Below are positions 5,492-5,501 of a stretch of 5,501 bases of DNA, in pieces (within the stretch, counting starts at the first letter, position 1; every line of letters begins with the position of its first letter). The DNA comes from Anaerolineae bacterium (GTDB lineage: Bacteria > Chloroflexota > Anaerolineae > 4572-78 > J111). The notes under the pieces are model-generated. The model was given only the letters and a program-made list of their open reading frames with translations, was not told where the DNA came from and did not search any database. Where the stretch lies: contig JAGRCC010000452.1 in assembly GCA_020433785.1 (NCBI GenBank), positions 1 to 5,501 of the forward strand, given 5' to 3'. Both the position numbers and the translations under genes were made by a program.

Positions 5492-5501
5492 GTGAAGGAT
5501 T

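Overview
The window looks like chromosomal DNA of a bacterium of the phylum Chloroflexota (an Anaerolineae-like lineage). This is inferred from the protein families: a DUF4015-type glycoside-hydrolase-like secreted protein, lipoproteins with bacterial Ig-like domains, and an NBR1-type Ig domain carrying the GTCTWGPGY signature behind a Pro/Thr-rich linker with a PTPTPT run. This combination is common in Chloroflexota. No rRNA, tRNA, CRISPR array, insertion sequence or phage gene was seen.

Layout. (1) Positions 1-88, minus strand: the first 29 codons of a probable ECF/sigma-70-family sigma factor, cut by the window edge. (2) Positions 89-485: a divergent AT-rich control region with a probable sigma-70-type promoter for the rightward gene, a candidate extended -10 promoter for the leftward gene, three CCAACG direct repeats and a 10-bp palindrome. 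(3) Positions 486-2561, plus strand: a secreted 691-residue protein joining a DUF4015 TIM-barrel hydrolase-like domain to a polysaccharide-deacetylase (NodB-like) domain whose metal-binding motifs look lost. (4) Positions 2562-2862: an AT-rich spacer with two candidate tandem promoters, a 52-bp TTAG/TTGG tetranucleotide tract starting almost at the predicted transcription start, and a degenerate 8-bp repeat of roughly complementary composition. (5) Positions 2863-3285 and 3294-5423: two lipoprotein genes 8 bp apart, evidently one operon. The first encodes a single small Ig-like domain. The second encodes a related Ig-like domain, a linker, an NBR1-type Ig domain, another Ig-like repeat and an unassigned Cys-containing C-terminus. 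(6) Positions 5447-5491: a strong intrinsic terminator.

All three complete products are predicted to be exported. The first acts on, or binds, extracellular or envelope polysaccharide; the other two are lipid-anchored display or adhesion modules. The window therefore reads as a cell-surface locus next to a sigma factor gene. Whether that sigma factor controls the locus is not shown. The points most worth checking are the degenerate deacetylase fusion, the duplicated Ig lipoprotein pair, and the repeat tract in the predicted 5' UTR of the lipoprotein operon.
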